From Patescibacteria group bacterium (lineage in GTDB: Bacteria > Patescibacteriota > Minisyncoccia > Phycocordibacterales > UBA2100), in assembly GCA_015489565.1 (NCBI GenBank), contig WFZM01000035.1, positions 1 to 20,119 on the forward strand: 20,119 bases of DNA, in the 5' to 3' direction. The position numbers and the translations under genes were made by a program. This document shows positions 6,115 through 13,889 of this stretch, piece by piece. Positions within the stretch are counted from its first letter, which is position 1, and every line of letters begins with the position of its first letter. The notes under the pieces were generated by a model. That model did not search any database. It saw only the letters and a program-made list of their open reading frames with translations, and was not told the DNA's origin.

Positions 6115-6702
6115 TTAATTTAAGTTCAATAACCCCAATTCTTTTTTCATTTTCAATTTTGCTCGTCTGATTTGTGTTCCAACAGTTGATTTCGGTATTC
6201 TAAGAATATCGGATATCTCCTCATAGCTTTTGTTTTCCATAAAATATAAAATTAAAATTTCTCTGTAATTATCAGGTATTTTCAAAAGTGCGCTATGTAT
6301 TAAGCCATATTTTTCTTTTGCTTCTATTTCATCAATAAGATTAGTTTCGTCTGAGAGGACTTTGGCAAGCAGAGACTCGGCATCATCTAAGGCTAGGTCC
6401 ATATTTTCCTTTTTGTATTTTCTCCAGTGGGACACGCTGTGGTTGTGGGCAATTCTATAAATCCAAGAAGAGAATTTAAGGGACGAATTAAAGGAGTTTA
6501 TATTTTCATAAACTGAGATAAAAACATCCTGCAAAATATCCTCCCGCTCTTCTTGAGAAAAATTAGATATCCTCCTTATATACCTGTCCAATTTATCTTG
6601 ATATCTGTCCATCAAAATGGAGAGAGCCTTGTCTTCCGGGCTGCTGTCAGACTTTAGAATCTCGGCCAGGTCTTCATCGCTTTTATTTTCAAAATCCTGC
6701 AT
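6115..6702 (-). CDS. ECF-type RNA polymerase sigma factor
   Basis: 195 residues. Region 2 spans about 32-96: DILQDVFISVYENINSF followed by FSSWIYRIAHNHSVSHWRK. Region 4 spans about 132-188 and includes LKIPDNYREILILYF and the helix-turn-helix YEEISDILRIPKSTVGTQIR. It would direct RNA polymerase to a small regulon. The start at 6702 is chosen because TATAAT lies at 6714-6709, exactly 6 nt upstream; a longer frame from TTG 6726 would overlap that box. It leads a three-gene minus-strand set with a membrane protein and DUF2202 protein, and is divergent from a prepilin gene. Confidence 0.9.
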   Translation of the reverse strand: MQDFENKSDEDLAEILKSDSSPEDKALSILMDRYQDKLDRYIRRISNFSQEEREDILQDVFISVYENINSFNSSLKFSSWIYRIAHNHSVSHWRKYKKENMDLALDDAESLLAKVLSDETNLIDEIEAKEKYGLIHSALLKIPDNYREILILYFMENKSYEEISDILRIPKSTVGTQIRRAKLKMKKELGLLNLN

Positions 6703-6708
6703 TTTTGT

Positions 6709-6714
6709 ATTATA
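6709..6714 (-). promoter_or_regulatory. sigma factor gene -10 box
   Basis: Minus strand TATAAT, 6 nt before the start codon. No clear -35 is seen. It predicts a leaderless transcript. Confidence 0.65.
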
Positions 6715-6777
6715 CACTAAGCTCAACAGTTAATACACAAAGAAAATAAAAAAATTTCAGTTTTGGCAATTTTGATG

Positions 6778-6786
6778 TGTTACAAT
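6778..6786 (+). promoter_or_regulatory. prepilin extended -10
   Basis: TGT-TACAAT, 8 nt before the ATG at 6795; it predicts a leaderless transcript. Confidence 0.55.
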
Positions 6787-6794
6787 GTCAGGGT

Positions 6795-7364
6795 ATGTAC
6801 AAAGGTGTCAAGCTCCAAAGAGCTTTTACATTAATAGAGCTATTAGTAGTTATAGCCATTATAGGGCTTTTGGCCACTGTTGTTATGACAGCCATGAGTA
6901 GCGCAAGAGAGCACGGCAGAGACAGCAAGCGTATGAAAGACGCGCAAGTTGTCTACAAGGCGGCAGAGCGTTTTTATGATGATTACGGACATTTCCCTTG
7001 CTATAATGCCGGAGATCCGCAATATGTATATATCCGCTCTAGCAGCGATAGTTCCAATAACTGTCTTATAAGAGACCTGGTGCCGGATTATTTACCGTCC
7101 GTGCCGTACGATCCCGGAGGCAAATACGCCGCGGCGTTTCCATATGAATATCAAAGAGATAGCAATGCCCAGGCTTTTTACATCAAGACAACTCTGGAAA
7201 GGGGTAATTATACTCCGGATGTTAATTGGCCTTTGTCGGGTTCCAGCTGCAAGGTGAACGGCTTGCCGACCTGTCAGTTTTATGGGTACTGTAGAGTAGT
7301 GCCAAGAATGCTCGGTGGTGCCGGCTGTGGCTATCAGTACATATTAGGGGATACTGTTAATTAG
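6795..7364 (+). CDS. type IV prepilin / pseudopilin
   Basis: 189 residues. A short basic leader (MYKGVKLQRA) is followed by FTLIELLVVIAIIGLLATVV, the class III signal cleaved by prepilin peptidase before Phe with Glu at mature position 5. The pattern of a long amphipathic helix (SAREHGRDSKRMKDAQVVYKA) then FYDDYGHFPCY resembles type II secretion G-type pseudopilins. Several Cys in the C-terminal half may form disulfides. The ATG at 6795 gives a normal short leader and agrees with the -10 box. It stands alone between divergent sigma genes and the exporter operon; the assembly machinery must lie elsewhere. Confidence 0.9.
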   Translation: MYKGVKLQRAFTLIELLVVIAIIGLLATVVMTAMSSAREHGRDSKRMKDAQVVYKAAERFYDDYGHFPCYNAGDPQYVYIRSSSDSSNNCLIRDLVPDYLPSVPYDPGGKYAAAFPYEYQRDSNAQAFYIKTTLERGNYTPDVNWPLSGSSCKVNGLPTCQFYGYCRVVPRMLGGAGCGYQYILGDTVN

Positions 7365-7377
7365 CTTCAACTAAGTT

Positions 7378-7407
7378 TTGCCAATTGCTCTTTTACTATG
7401 TTATAAT
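7378..7407 (+). promoter_or_regulatory. exporter operon promoter
   Basis: TTGCCA (7378-7383), 18-bp spacer, TATAAT (7402-7407) with a TGT extension, 8 nt before the ATG at 7416. Confidence 0.75.
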
Positions 7408-7415
7408 GACGGTAT

Positions 7416-9020
7416 ATGATAAATAAATTAGCAAAAATTTTAGTATTGGCTGCCATTGCGACAATGGGTCTGGCGGTTTACAATGTCTACAATAACAGCT
7501 CGGAGTATCAAGGTCCGAAAAAAGTCTTGCTTAAGAATAAAAACACGGGAATTTCTCCTGGTAAAAGAACCATAAAGAAGGAAATTAAAGTAGATGCCAA
7601 AGTTGAACCTCTAAAAGAAGTGCAAGTAAGTTCGGAAATATCGGGCATTTTAGAGTGGCTAGGCGTGAAAGAAGGAGATGAAGTTCAAAAAGGGCAACAC
7701 GTGGCGACCATAGAGCACTCGGGGCTATTATCTGCCGTAAATCAAGCGCAAGCACAGCTCGAGAAGGCAAAAGCAGAGCTGGCCAAAGCTAAGGCCGGAG
7801 CAAGCAAAGAAGATATAGAACTTGCTAAAAAGATGGTAAAAGAAGCGGAAGTTGCCATCTCGGCTGCAAATCTTGATTTGCAAAATGATATGAGGCAGAT
7901 AGTAGACAGAATAGATGATTATCTGGACGACATAGACGAATTTTTTACAGGCGAGGAAGATATAGAAAACGTACAGTTTAATGTACATTATATCGACAGC
8001 CTGGACCTTAATAGCTTTGAAAAGCAGAGGAAAGACATAGAAAGTGACTTACTTAAGGTGAGGCAGATAAGTACGACTTTACATGATACGACAGAACTTG
8101 ACTACGAGGACATTCGTCAATGGGCAAGTGATATAACAAAGAGCATATTCAAAATCAAAAAGTTAGCAGATGAGATGGAAAGTGCCGCGACCGATGCCTT
8201 GAAAAAACACCCTAACGACAGACGCTTGAAAGAGTTGCAAATGACAATGAGAACACTCAGTCCAAACTTGGAGCAAGACAAAAAACTTTTAGATAAGCAG
8301 ATTTCAGCTTTAGATTTGGCACTGGCTCGGCTTGAAAGAGCAAGTGCCGAATATGACAAAGTTCTGGCGGGACCAAGACAAGAAGATATTGACGCACTGG
8401 AAGCTTCGGTCAGTTTTGCCGAAGCTCAGCTAAAGTCTGCTCAGAATCAACTGGAAAAAGCCATGATTAAAGTATGGACTGCCGGGAAGGTATCTCAAAT
8501 ACATAAAGAAGAAGGCGAGAGAGTAAATTCTATGGAGCCTATAATGTCTGTTATCACAGACGGGGTTTATGTTAAGGCACAGGTTCCGGAGGTGGATATT
8601 TCCAAAGTATCTGTGGGAATGCCCGTTGAAATCAAGTTTGATACCTATAAGTCTAAGCGCTTCAGCGGAGAGGTCTATTTTATCTACCCTTCACAGAAGG
8701 AGATTAACCACATAGTTTATTATGAGATTAAGATTTTGCCAGACAAAGAAGAAATTGCGCGTTACGATATAAAGCCCGGCATGACCGCTACCGTATACAT
8801 ACCGGTGGTGAACAAAGAGGTTAAAATCGCTATTCCAAGCAGATTGATAAAAGAGGATGAAAAAGGAAAATATGTTTATGTACTGGACAAAAAAGCACCA
8901 AATCCTAATTTGCCTCAGAAGAAATATATAGAAACCGGAGTAAGTGATGGAGAGTATACAGAAGTCTTGTCCGGACTTGGCAGTTATGTTAAAGTGCTAG
9001 ATAAATCCGATAATGAATAG
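7416..9020 (+). CDS. HlyD/MacA-type efflux adaptor
   Basis: 534 residues. Residues 5-24 are a membrane anchor. Residues 66-102 form the first lipoyl half (VSSEISGILEWLGVKEGDEV). A long helical hairpin spans about 105-350 and is enlarged by a charged insert (155-300) relative to typical MacA. Residues 351-385 complete the lipoyl domain (WTAGKVSQIHKEEGERV). The beta-barrel and membrane-proximal domains follow, with IKPGMTATVYIP near 452-463. Such adaptors work with an ABC permease to export substrates. Two helical segments start similarly (GASKEDIELAKK and GPRQEDIDALEA), framing the insert. Its 3' end overlaps the permease start by 8 nt. The exported substrate is unknown. Confidence 0.9.
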   Translation: MINKLAKILVLAAIATMGLAVYNVYNNSSEYQGPKKVLLKNKNTGISPGKRTIKKEIKVDAKVEPLKEVQVSSEISGILEWLGVKEGDEVQKGQHVATIEHSGLLSAVNQAQAQLEKAKAELAKAKAGASKEDIELAKKMVKEAEVAISAANLDLQNDMRQIVDRIDDYLDDIDEFFTGEEDIENVQFNVHYIDSLDLNSFEKQRKDIESDLLKVRQISTTLHDTTELDYEDIRQWASDITKSIFKIKKLADEMESAATDALKKHPNDRRLKELQMTMRTLSPNLEQDKKLLDKQISALDLALARLERASAEYDKVLAGPRQEDIDALEASVSFAEAQLKSAQNQLEKAMIKVWTAGKVSQIHKEEGERVNSMEPIMSVITDGVYVKAQVPEVDISKVSVGMPVEIKFDTYKSKRFSGEVYFIYPSQKEINHIVYYEIKILPDKEEIARYDIKPGMTATVYIPVVNKEVKIAIPSRLIKEDEKGKYVYVLDKKAPNPNLPQKKYIETGVSDGEYTEVLSGLGSYVKVLDKSDNE

Positions 9021-10305
9021 AGATTTTGTGAAATGGTTGATAAAAGGCTATCTTAAAGATAGCAAGAATAAATCAAAAAATAAAAAACTGGGAACTGTGT
9101 TTAGCCTGGCGTCTTTTTTGGCGTCACGCTCCATTTTACGTGGAGATAAGTGGACCTTGTCTCTTATAGCATTGATAATGGCTGTTGTCTTTTTAAATAT
9201 CTTATTTACGGACGCTATCTTTAGCGGTATTACAAAGGCTATGAATACGGTCAAGCAAGATTTTCAGTGGGGTGAGATTTATATAGAGCCCAAGCCGGGA
9301 GATGATTATATATCAGATTTAAATTCAATAGAATATTTTTTGCTTAAATATCCGGAGCTGGAAAGGGTAGTGCCTGTTTTGCATGTCGGGGCAAGCTTTA
9401 TAAATGAGAAAAATAAAGATGGTCGCGACTTTGAAAAGGATGCAAGTATGGTCGAAGGGATAGACCCGGACTCAAGTTATATTTTTCCTCTTGAAAATTA
9501 TATTGTGGATGGTCGCATGCTTCGCTCTGACGATAGCGGGAAGATACTTTTGGGCGTAAGTCTGGCTGGAGGTTACGGCGCCTCAGTTTTTCCTGCAGAT
9601 CTTGGAGGTCTGCGCCCGGGTCAGAAGGTCAGGGTAAATATGGAAGGCCAATCTATAGAATATGAGGTGGTCGGTACTTACGAGACAAAAAACTTTGACA
9701 TGGACCACAGGGCCTTTATATTAGATTCAGAATTACGCAGAATTTTAGGCGTGTCTCCAAATCATGCCAGCGCTATTTCTGTCAGGCTTTCCGATCCTGA
9801 TAAGGCAAAGGAGATAGTAAAAGACATGAAAGAGTCCGGTTTTGCAGATTATAAAATTTATGACTGGGAAGAAAAACTTGCCTTTGGCGCGGGTATTTCC
9901 AAGTCTTTTGAAGCAATAGGATTGATATTGCGTGTGATAGGCGCACTCGTAGCCGGTCTTGTAATATTTATAATCATTTTCGTAGATGTTTTAAACAAGC
10001 GCAGACAAATAGGTATACTAAAGGCGATAGGTGTGCCAAATAAGATTGTGGTCTTGGACTATTTGTTTAGAGGGCTGTTCTACACTTCTTTGGGAATAGT
10101 CTTCGGTTATCTTTTGATGTTTTTTGCAGTAAAGCATTTTGAGAGCAATCCTATAGATATGCCGGTAGCGGATGTGGTGCCTTTTGTGCGCCCGGAAGCA
10201 CTGCTAAGCAGCATCATTTTCTTTTTTATAGCCGGATTTATAGGCTCTGTACTTCCTTCCTTTAAAGAGGTGCGAAAGAAAGTTTTGGATTTGTTGTATA
10301 AATAA
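9013..10305 (+). CDS. MacB/FtsX-type ABC transporter permease
   Basis: 430 residues in the MacB topology: a membrane helix at about 48-70, an extracytoplasmic domain at 80-295, then three helices at about 301-327, 348-373 and 397-415. VDVLNKRRQIGILKAIGVP (325-342) is the conserved FtsX coupling segment that contacts the ATPase. The N-terminal 45 residues are Lys-rich and cytoplasmic. The ATG at 9013 overlaps the end of the adaptor gene, showing translational coupling, and the ATPase starts 12 nt downstream. A single FtsX domain suggests a homodimeric permease. It would export a lipid-like or peptide substrate through the adaptor; the substrate is unknown. Confidence 0.9.
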   Translation: MNRDFVKWLIKGYLKDSKNKSKNKKLGTVFSLASFLASRSILRGDKWTLSLIALIMAVVFLNILFTDAIFSGITKAMNTVKQDFQWGEIYIEPKPGDDYISDLNSIEYFLLKYPELERVVPVLHVGASFINEKNKDGRDFEKDASMVEGIDPDSSYIFPLENYIVDGRMLRSDDSGKILLGVSLAGGYGASVFPADLGGLRPGQKVRVNMEGQSIEYEVVGTYETKNFDMDHRAFILDSELRRILGVSPNHASAISVRLSDPDKAKEIVKDMKESGFADYKIYDWEEKLAFGAGISKSFEAIGLILRVIGALVAGLVIFIIIFVDVLNKRRQIGILKAIGVPNKIVVLDYLFRGLFYTSLGIVFGYLLMFFAVKHFESNPIDMPVADVVPFVRPEALLSSIIFFFIAGFIGSVLPSFKEVRKKVLDLLYK

Positions 10306-10317
10306 ATTAAGTTGTAT

Positions 10318-11025
10318 ATGAATAATAATGAATACATATTGGAAGTTGAGAACTTAAAGAAAACATACAATCCTGATTCTCCCGCGCCCGTACATGCCTT
10401 GAAACAAGTGGATTTGAAAATAAAAAAAGGTGAATTTGTAGCTTTGATGGGACGTTCCGGATCTGGAAAGTCGACACTTTTGCACCAGCTGGCTCTTCTT
10501 GACACTCCCAGTGCCGGGCTAATACGCATTAACGGCAAAGATGTGGCATATATGGATGAAAAAGAAAAGGCCGATTTCAGACTGGGCTTTATAGGCTATA
10601 TTTTCCAGGACTATGCACTTTTGCCCGAGCTAAATCTTTTGGAGAACGTTGCACTGCCACTTATGACTTCCGGAGTTCCAAAATCCGAGTACACAAAACT
10701 AAGTTTGTCTGCCATAGAAAGCGTGGGTCTTGAAGGACTGGAAAAACATCTACCGAGTGAACTCTCAGGCGGTCAGAAGCAGCGTGCTTCAATTGCTCGC
10801 GCTATTGTTAACAAGCCGCAATTGCTTTTTGCAGACGAGCCTACGGCAAACTTGGACTCTGAGTCTTCCGAGCAGGTCTTGCGCACTCTAAGAGACTTAA
10901 ATAAAAATTTCAAGCAAACTATAGTTATGGTAACTCACGAGCCGGAGGACAAAAAATATGTGGACAGGGTAATCTTCTTAAAAGATGGAGTGCTGCAAAC
11001 GGACGAAGTCTTGGAAACTAAATAA
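10318..11025 (+). CDS. ABC transporter ATPase (MacB/LolD type)
   Basis: 235 residues with all ABC motifs: Walker A GRSGSGKST (45-53), Q-loop IFQDYALLPELNLLENV (95-111), signature LSGGQKQRASIARAI (149-163), Walker B LLFADEPTANLDSES (169-183) and the switch His in VMVTHEPE. It powers the permease encoded immediately upstream and completes a three-gene exporter. The ATG at 10318 gives the normal family N-terminus (YILEVENLKKTY). No further gene shares the operon; the next gene has its own promoter. No terminator hairpin with a T run is evident after the stop. Confidence 0.93.
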   Translation: MNNNEYILEVENLKKTYNPDSPAPVHALKQVDLKIKKGEFVALMGRSGSGKSTLLHQLALLDTPSAGLIRINGKDVAYMDEKEKADFRLGFIGYIFQDYALLPELNLLENVALPLMTSGVPKSEYTKLSLSAIESVGLEGLEKHLPSELSGGQKQRASIARAIVNKPQLLFADEPTANLDSESSEQVLRTLRDLNKNFKQTIVMVTHEPEDKKYVDRVIFLKDGVLQTDEVLETK

Positions 11026-11032
11026 TTTGCTT

Positions 11033-11091
11033 GCTGGGTCAAAGTAAGCACCTAAAGCTGTATAAATTTTCTAAAAAGTGACTCAGCTTTA
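11033..11091 (+). other. overlapping inverted repeats upstream of 11119 gene
   Basis: GCTGGGTCA (11033-11041) with TGACTCAGC (11079-11087), and TAAAGCTG (11053-11060) with CAGCTTTA (11084-11091), share the CAGC at 11084-11087 and so are mutually exclusive. They could be a switch, an operator or chance. Confidence 0.35.
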
Positions 11092-11103
11092 CTGATGGCG
11101 CTG

Positions 11104-11112
11104 TGATATAAT
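11104..11112 (+). promoter_or_regulatory. extended -10 of 11119 gene
   Basis: TGA-TATAAT, exactly 6 nt before the ATG at 11119. No good -35 is visible. Confidence 0.65.
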
Positions 11113-11118
11113 TGCATC

Positions 11119-12300
11119 ATGAAGAAAGCTCATTATCTGCTACCTTTTCTTGCCCTTGTCTTTATTTTGATATGGGTATTTTTATTCTTTGCCTTGGACC
11201 GATATTTTTTATATAAAATTGAGAGCTCTGTATCTGACGCTAAGAATTTGATTCTAAATCGCAAAATAGATGCCAGTGGTCTTTTTATTTATGACTACGA
11301 CTTGGAGAAAGGGCGTCCGATAAATTACGGCTACGGCATAGAAGTGCGAATGATGGGCTCGCTCTACGTCTTGTCCTTGCTTTTAAGCGATGATAGATTT
11401 ACAAGCGAGGTGCTTTTAAAGGATTTGGAAGATTCTCTTGATAAAGTTTTGAACTCAAGCTATAGCCTTAAAAAAGATGGCAAAGACTTGCGCTTTTTGA
11501 CTTACCATGAGGAGAATAAGTTGGGCTCACTTGCACTTTTGTATTCAGCTGCCATTAGGCTTGGGCAGAAAAATGAAGATTGGTACGAAAAGCGCAAAGA
11601 AGAGATACAAGAAATTTTAAATACTATAATTTGGATGCAAAAGGAAAACGGTGATTTTGCTATGACAGCAAAAGGCTCGGATACTAAAAATGAGATTAAC
11701 AAAAGGGACGGGTCCGGCTTTGCGCTGGGCGAGGCTATGCTTGCCCTTGCCCACTCTCTTTTGCAGTCACCGGAAAATGATGCATCAAAAGAGGCTCTTT
11801 TGAGCTCCTTGGATTTTTTGGAGGCTAGAGTAGCTGATAGTGACTACCCCGGACTTTATTTATGGCTTATGAGTACGGCCAGATTATTACAAGGAATCAG
11901 GGTGGCAGACCCGGAGCTGAAAAAAGAATTAGCAGATCTAGCCGTTCATTATCACAAGCTAGTTTCTGACAAGCTTATTATTTTAAGTGAGGGGTATAAT
12001 ACTTGCGCTCATACGGAAGGATTGGCAAATTACATATTATTGCAAGAAGCTTTATCTGTATCGAGCCCCAAGGAAATTAAGCTTTATAAAGAGTCGTTGC
12101 GAAATAATAAGAAACTACAGATAGTGCCCGAAAATTACGAATATATCTTAAAGTATAATAATAAAATCAATAAAGCCAATCTTAAGCATAAATATGCGAC
12201 CGGTGCTTTTTTGGATTCGATTTATGATGAGTCTGTGCGTATTGATTTTACTCAACATTGTATAGCGGCGTTTTTGCTATCTGATGAAATATTGCAATAG
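11119..12300 (+). CDS. membrane-anchored protein, possible alpha/alpha-toroid fold
   Basis: 393 residues, family not recognised. Residues 6-28 are an N-terminal membrane anchor, with the rest probably outside the cytoplasm. The body is helical with repeated helix pairs containing Gly-Ser/Ala-Leu turns: GIEVRMMGSLYVLSLLL (73-89), NKLGSLALLYSAAIRLG, DGSGFALGEAMLALAHSL and HTEGLANYILLQEAL. This resembles the (alpha/alpha)6 barrels of glycan-modifying or terpenoid enzymes. SGLFIYDYDLEKG near residue 53 looks like the opening of such a domain. No catalytic residues can be assigned. The end of this gene contains the promoter of the next gene. The call of a toroid is inference from pattern only. Confidence 0.7.
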   Translation: MKKAHYLLPFLALVFILIWVFLFFALDRYFLYKIESSVSDAKNLILNRKIDASGLFIYDYDLEKGRPINYGYGIEVRMMGSLYVLSLLLSDDRFTSEVLLKDLEDSLDKVLNSSYSLKKDGKDLRFLTYHEENKLGSLALLYSAAIRLGQKNEDWYEKRKEEIQEILNTIIWMQKENGDFAMTAKGSDTKNEINKRDGSGFALGEAMLALAHSLLQSPENDASKEALLSSLDFLEARVADSDYPGLYLWLMSTARLLQGIRVADPELKKELADLAVHYHKLVSDKLIILSEGYNTCAHTEGLANYILLQEALSVSSPKEIKLYKESLRNNKKLQIVPENYEYILKYNNKINKANLKHKYATGAFLDSIYDESVRIDFTQHCIAAFLLSDEILQ

Positions 12301-12320
12301 TATTTTAAAATTGCTATTAT
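12292..12320 (+). promoter_or_regulatory. pduO promoter inside preceding gene end
   Basis: TTGCAA (12292-12297), 17-bp spacer, TATTAT (12315-12320), 8 nt before the ATG at 12329. Confidence 0.7.
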
Positions 12321-12328
12321 TAGTTTAT

Positions 12329-12883
12329 ATGGCGCTTTATACAAGAAGAGGAGACGATGGAACAACCACCACTTTTTCATGCGACCAACGCATGAGTAAG
12401 AGCTCCAAGATAGCAGAGGCTCTTGGGGTTATGGATGAGGCAAATTCCTATCTTGGCCTGTGCAAGGTGCAATCTGTAGCGGACAACTTTACTTTAGCTG
12501 ATAAAAAGATAGCTGAGATAGTGCACGAAATACAAGATGACTGCTTTATAATACAAGCTGAATTGGCGGGGGACGATAAAACCATGCCCGAGGAAAAGGT
12601 AAAGTGGCTTGAGAGTATGATAGAAAGTATAGAAAAAGAGCTGCCGCCGATACACAGTTTCTTTATATCGGGCGGCTCTGAGCTTGCGGCACGCTTTGAC
12701 TTTGCAAGGACTCTTATAAGGCGTGCGGAAAGAAGGGTGGTTGGAGTGCATGACGAAGGGATACAAAAGGTGGGCAAATTTACCTTGGCTTACTTAAACA
12801 GAATGTCCAGCTTGCTTTATGCTCTGGCGCGCTTTGCAAATCACCAAAGAGAAATAGAAGAAGACGTCCCGGATTATAAGTAA
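12329..12883 (+). CDS. PduO-type cob(I)alamin adenosyltransferase
   Basis: 184 residues. The family converts cob(I)alamin and ATP to adenosylcobalamin. Conserved segments: YTRRGDDGTTTTF at the N-terminus (ATP binding), MDEANSYLG (35-43), the FISGGSELAARFDFAR segment with RRAERRVV, and TLAYLNRMSSLLYALARF near the C-terminus. The ATG at 12329 gives the canonical MxxYTRxGDDG start; an earlier in-frame ATG at 12284 lies before the promoter and inside the previous gene. No cobalamin-dependent enzyme, transporter or other biosynthesis gene is visible nearby, so its use in this cell is unclear. A strong terminator follows. Confidence 0.9.
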   Translation: MALYTRRGDDGTTTTFSCDQRMSKSSKIAEALGVMDEANSYLGLCKVQSVADNFTLADKKIAEIVHEIQDDCFIIQAELAGDDKTMPEEKVKWLESMIESIEKELPPIHSFFISGGSELAARFDFARTLIRRAERRVVGVHDEGIQKVGKFTLAYLNRMSSLLYALARFANHQREIEEDVPDYK

Positions 12884-12899
12884 ATTTAAGTTGTGTTTT

Positions 12900-12936
12900 A
12901 AAACCGGCGAGCGCGCTTTGCGCGCTCGCCGGTTTT
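12900..12936. terminator. terminator between pduO and tRNA-His
   Basis: AAAACCGGCGAGCGCGC, loop TTT, and its exact complement: a 17-bp stem with A and T flanks between convergent genes. Confidence 0.88.
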
Positions 12937-12941
12937 GTTAG

Positions 12942-13015
12942 GGCGACCGGTGGGACTCGAACCCACGACCACTCGGACCACAACCGAGGGCTCTACCAAC
13001 TGAGCTACGGCCGCC
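12942..13015 (-). tRNA. tRNA-His(GTG)
   Basis: Minus strand G(-1) then GCGGCCG pairing with CGGTCGC, discriminator C73. The anticodon stem CTCGG/CCGAG encloses TTGTGGT, anticodon GTG. The T arm is GTGGG-TTCGAGT-CCCAC. The extra G at -1 opposite C73 is the tRNA-His identity pair. CCA is not encoded. Confidence 0.95.
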
Positions 13016-13026
13016 ATGTGGGAGCT

Positions 13027-13055
13027 ATTATTGCAGAAAAAACAAAGACTTGCAA
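13027..13055 (-). promoter_or_regulatory. tRNA-His promoter
   Basis: Minus strand TTGCAA (13055-13050), 17-bp spacer, AATAAT (13032-13027), 11 nt before the tRNA. Confidence 0.65.
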
Positions 13056-13067
13056 GTTTTTAAGATA

Positions 13068-13853
13068 TTACTCCATGAATTTAAGAGCCAGCATTACTAA
13101 TACGCCAACGGCAATCATACCAAATTGCAGCGCAGCATCTTTTATTTTTTTGTGTTCATGTAGCTCCGGTATTAAATCTGACATTGCTATGTACAACAAA
13201 GAACCGGCTGCAAAAGCGCTAAGCAAAGGCAATATAGATTCTGTCCAGTTTTGAGCAAAAAGAACCAAAAAGGCTCCCAAAAAAGCGCTGAGCGCGGATA
13301 AGAAGTTGTATAAAATGGCTTTGGCCTTGCTGTAGCCGGCATGTAGCAAAACTCCAAAGTCCGCTATCTCCTGAGGTATTTCATGTAAAAGCACAGCCAA
13401 GGTAGTGGCCAGTCCCGCCTCGGTACTTAAGAGAAATGCGCTGCTTATAAGCACTCCATCAAGCATATTATGCAAAGCGTCTGAGTAAATGACCATTGCG
13501 CCAAGTGGTCTGGGTTTTTCGGGCAGTTCTTTTTGACAGCTCCTGCAAGATTTGTCTTCTATCGCATGGGTGCTGTGGCTATGGTGCCAGTGCATAAATT
13601 TCTCCAAAAAGAAAAAGGCAAAAATACCCAAGAGTATAAACAAAGAGCTGCTAGTAGCAGACCCTTCTTCAAAGAGTTCGGGTATTAAGTGCAAAAGCGC
13701 ACCACCTAAAAGCGCTCCGACAGCCAGGCCCAAAAGTGCAATATTAAACTCCCTTAAAATTCTATCTTTTAAAAACAAAAAGAAGATACCTATCACAGAC
13801 ACAAGGCTCACCGCCAATATGCTTGCAAAAATATAAAACACTGTTATAGTCAT
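13068..13853 (-). CDS. ZIP-family metal transporter
   Basis: 261 residues with about eight membrane segments, typical of ZIP zinc/iron permeases. The metal pathway motifs are HNMLDG (128-133, helix 4) and HEIPQE (157-162, helix 5). The variable loop between helices 3 and 4 is a metal-binding type: HWHHSHSTH (88-96) followed by CRSC (103-106). The family moves divalent metal, usually zinc, into the cytoplasm. It is transcribed alone on the minus strand, with TATAAT 6 nt before its ATG, and is divergent from the unknown gene at 13890. Substrate specificity is not certain from sequence. Confidence 0.92.
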   Translation of the reverse strand: MTITVFYIFASILAVSLVSVIGIFFLFLKDRILREFNIALLGLAVGALLGGALLHLIPELFEEGSATSSSLFILLGIFAFFFLEKFMHWHHSHSTHAIEDKSCRSCQKELPEKPRPLGAMVIYSDALHNMLDGVLISSAFLLSTEAGLATTLAVLLHEIPQEIADFGVLLHAGYSKAKAILYNFLSALSAFLGAFLVLFAQNWTESILPLLSAFAAGSLLYIAMSDLIPELHEHKKIKDAALQFGMIAVGVLVMLALKFME

Positions 13854-13859
13854 ATCGTT

Positions 13860-13868
13860 ATTATAGCA
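13860..13868 (-). promoter_or_regulatory. ZIP gene extended -10
   Basis: Minus strand TGC-TATAAT, exactly 6 nt before the start codon. The palindromic TATTATA core could also supply a + strand -10 (TATTAT, 13859-13864) for the divergent gene. Confidence 0.7.
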
Positions 13869-13889
13869 CAGCTGTCAAGTTTTAGATTT

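Noticed and set aside
12494..12766. Minus-strand frames inside pduO
   Set aside because: They are shadows of a well-conserved enzyme gene and have no recognisable content.
12942..13016. tRNA-His apparently lacking the encoded G-1
   Set aside because: With positions 8-9 fixed as TA, the acceptor is GCGGCCG and the preceding G is G-1, paired with C73. The gene is canonical.
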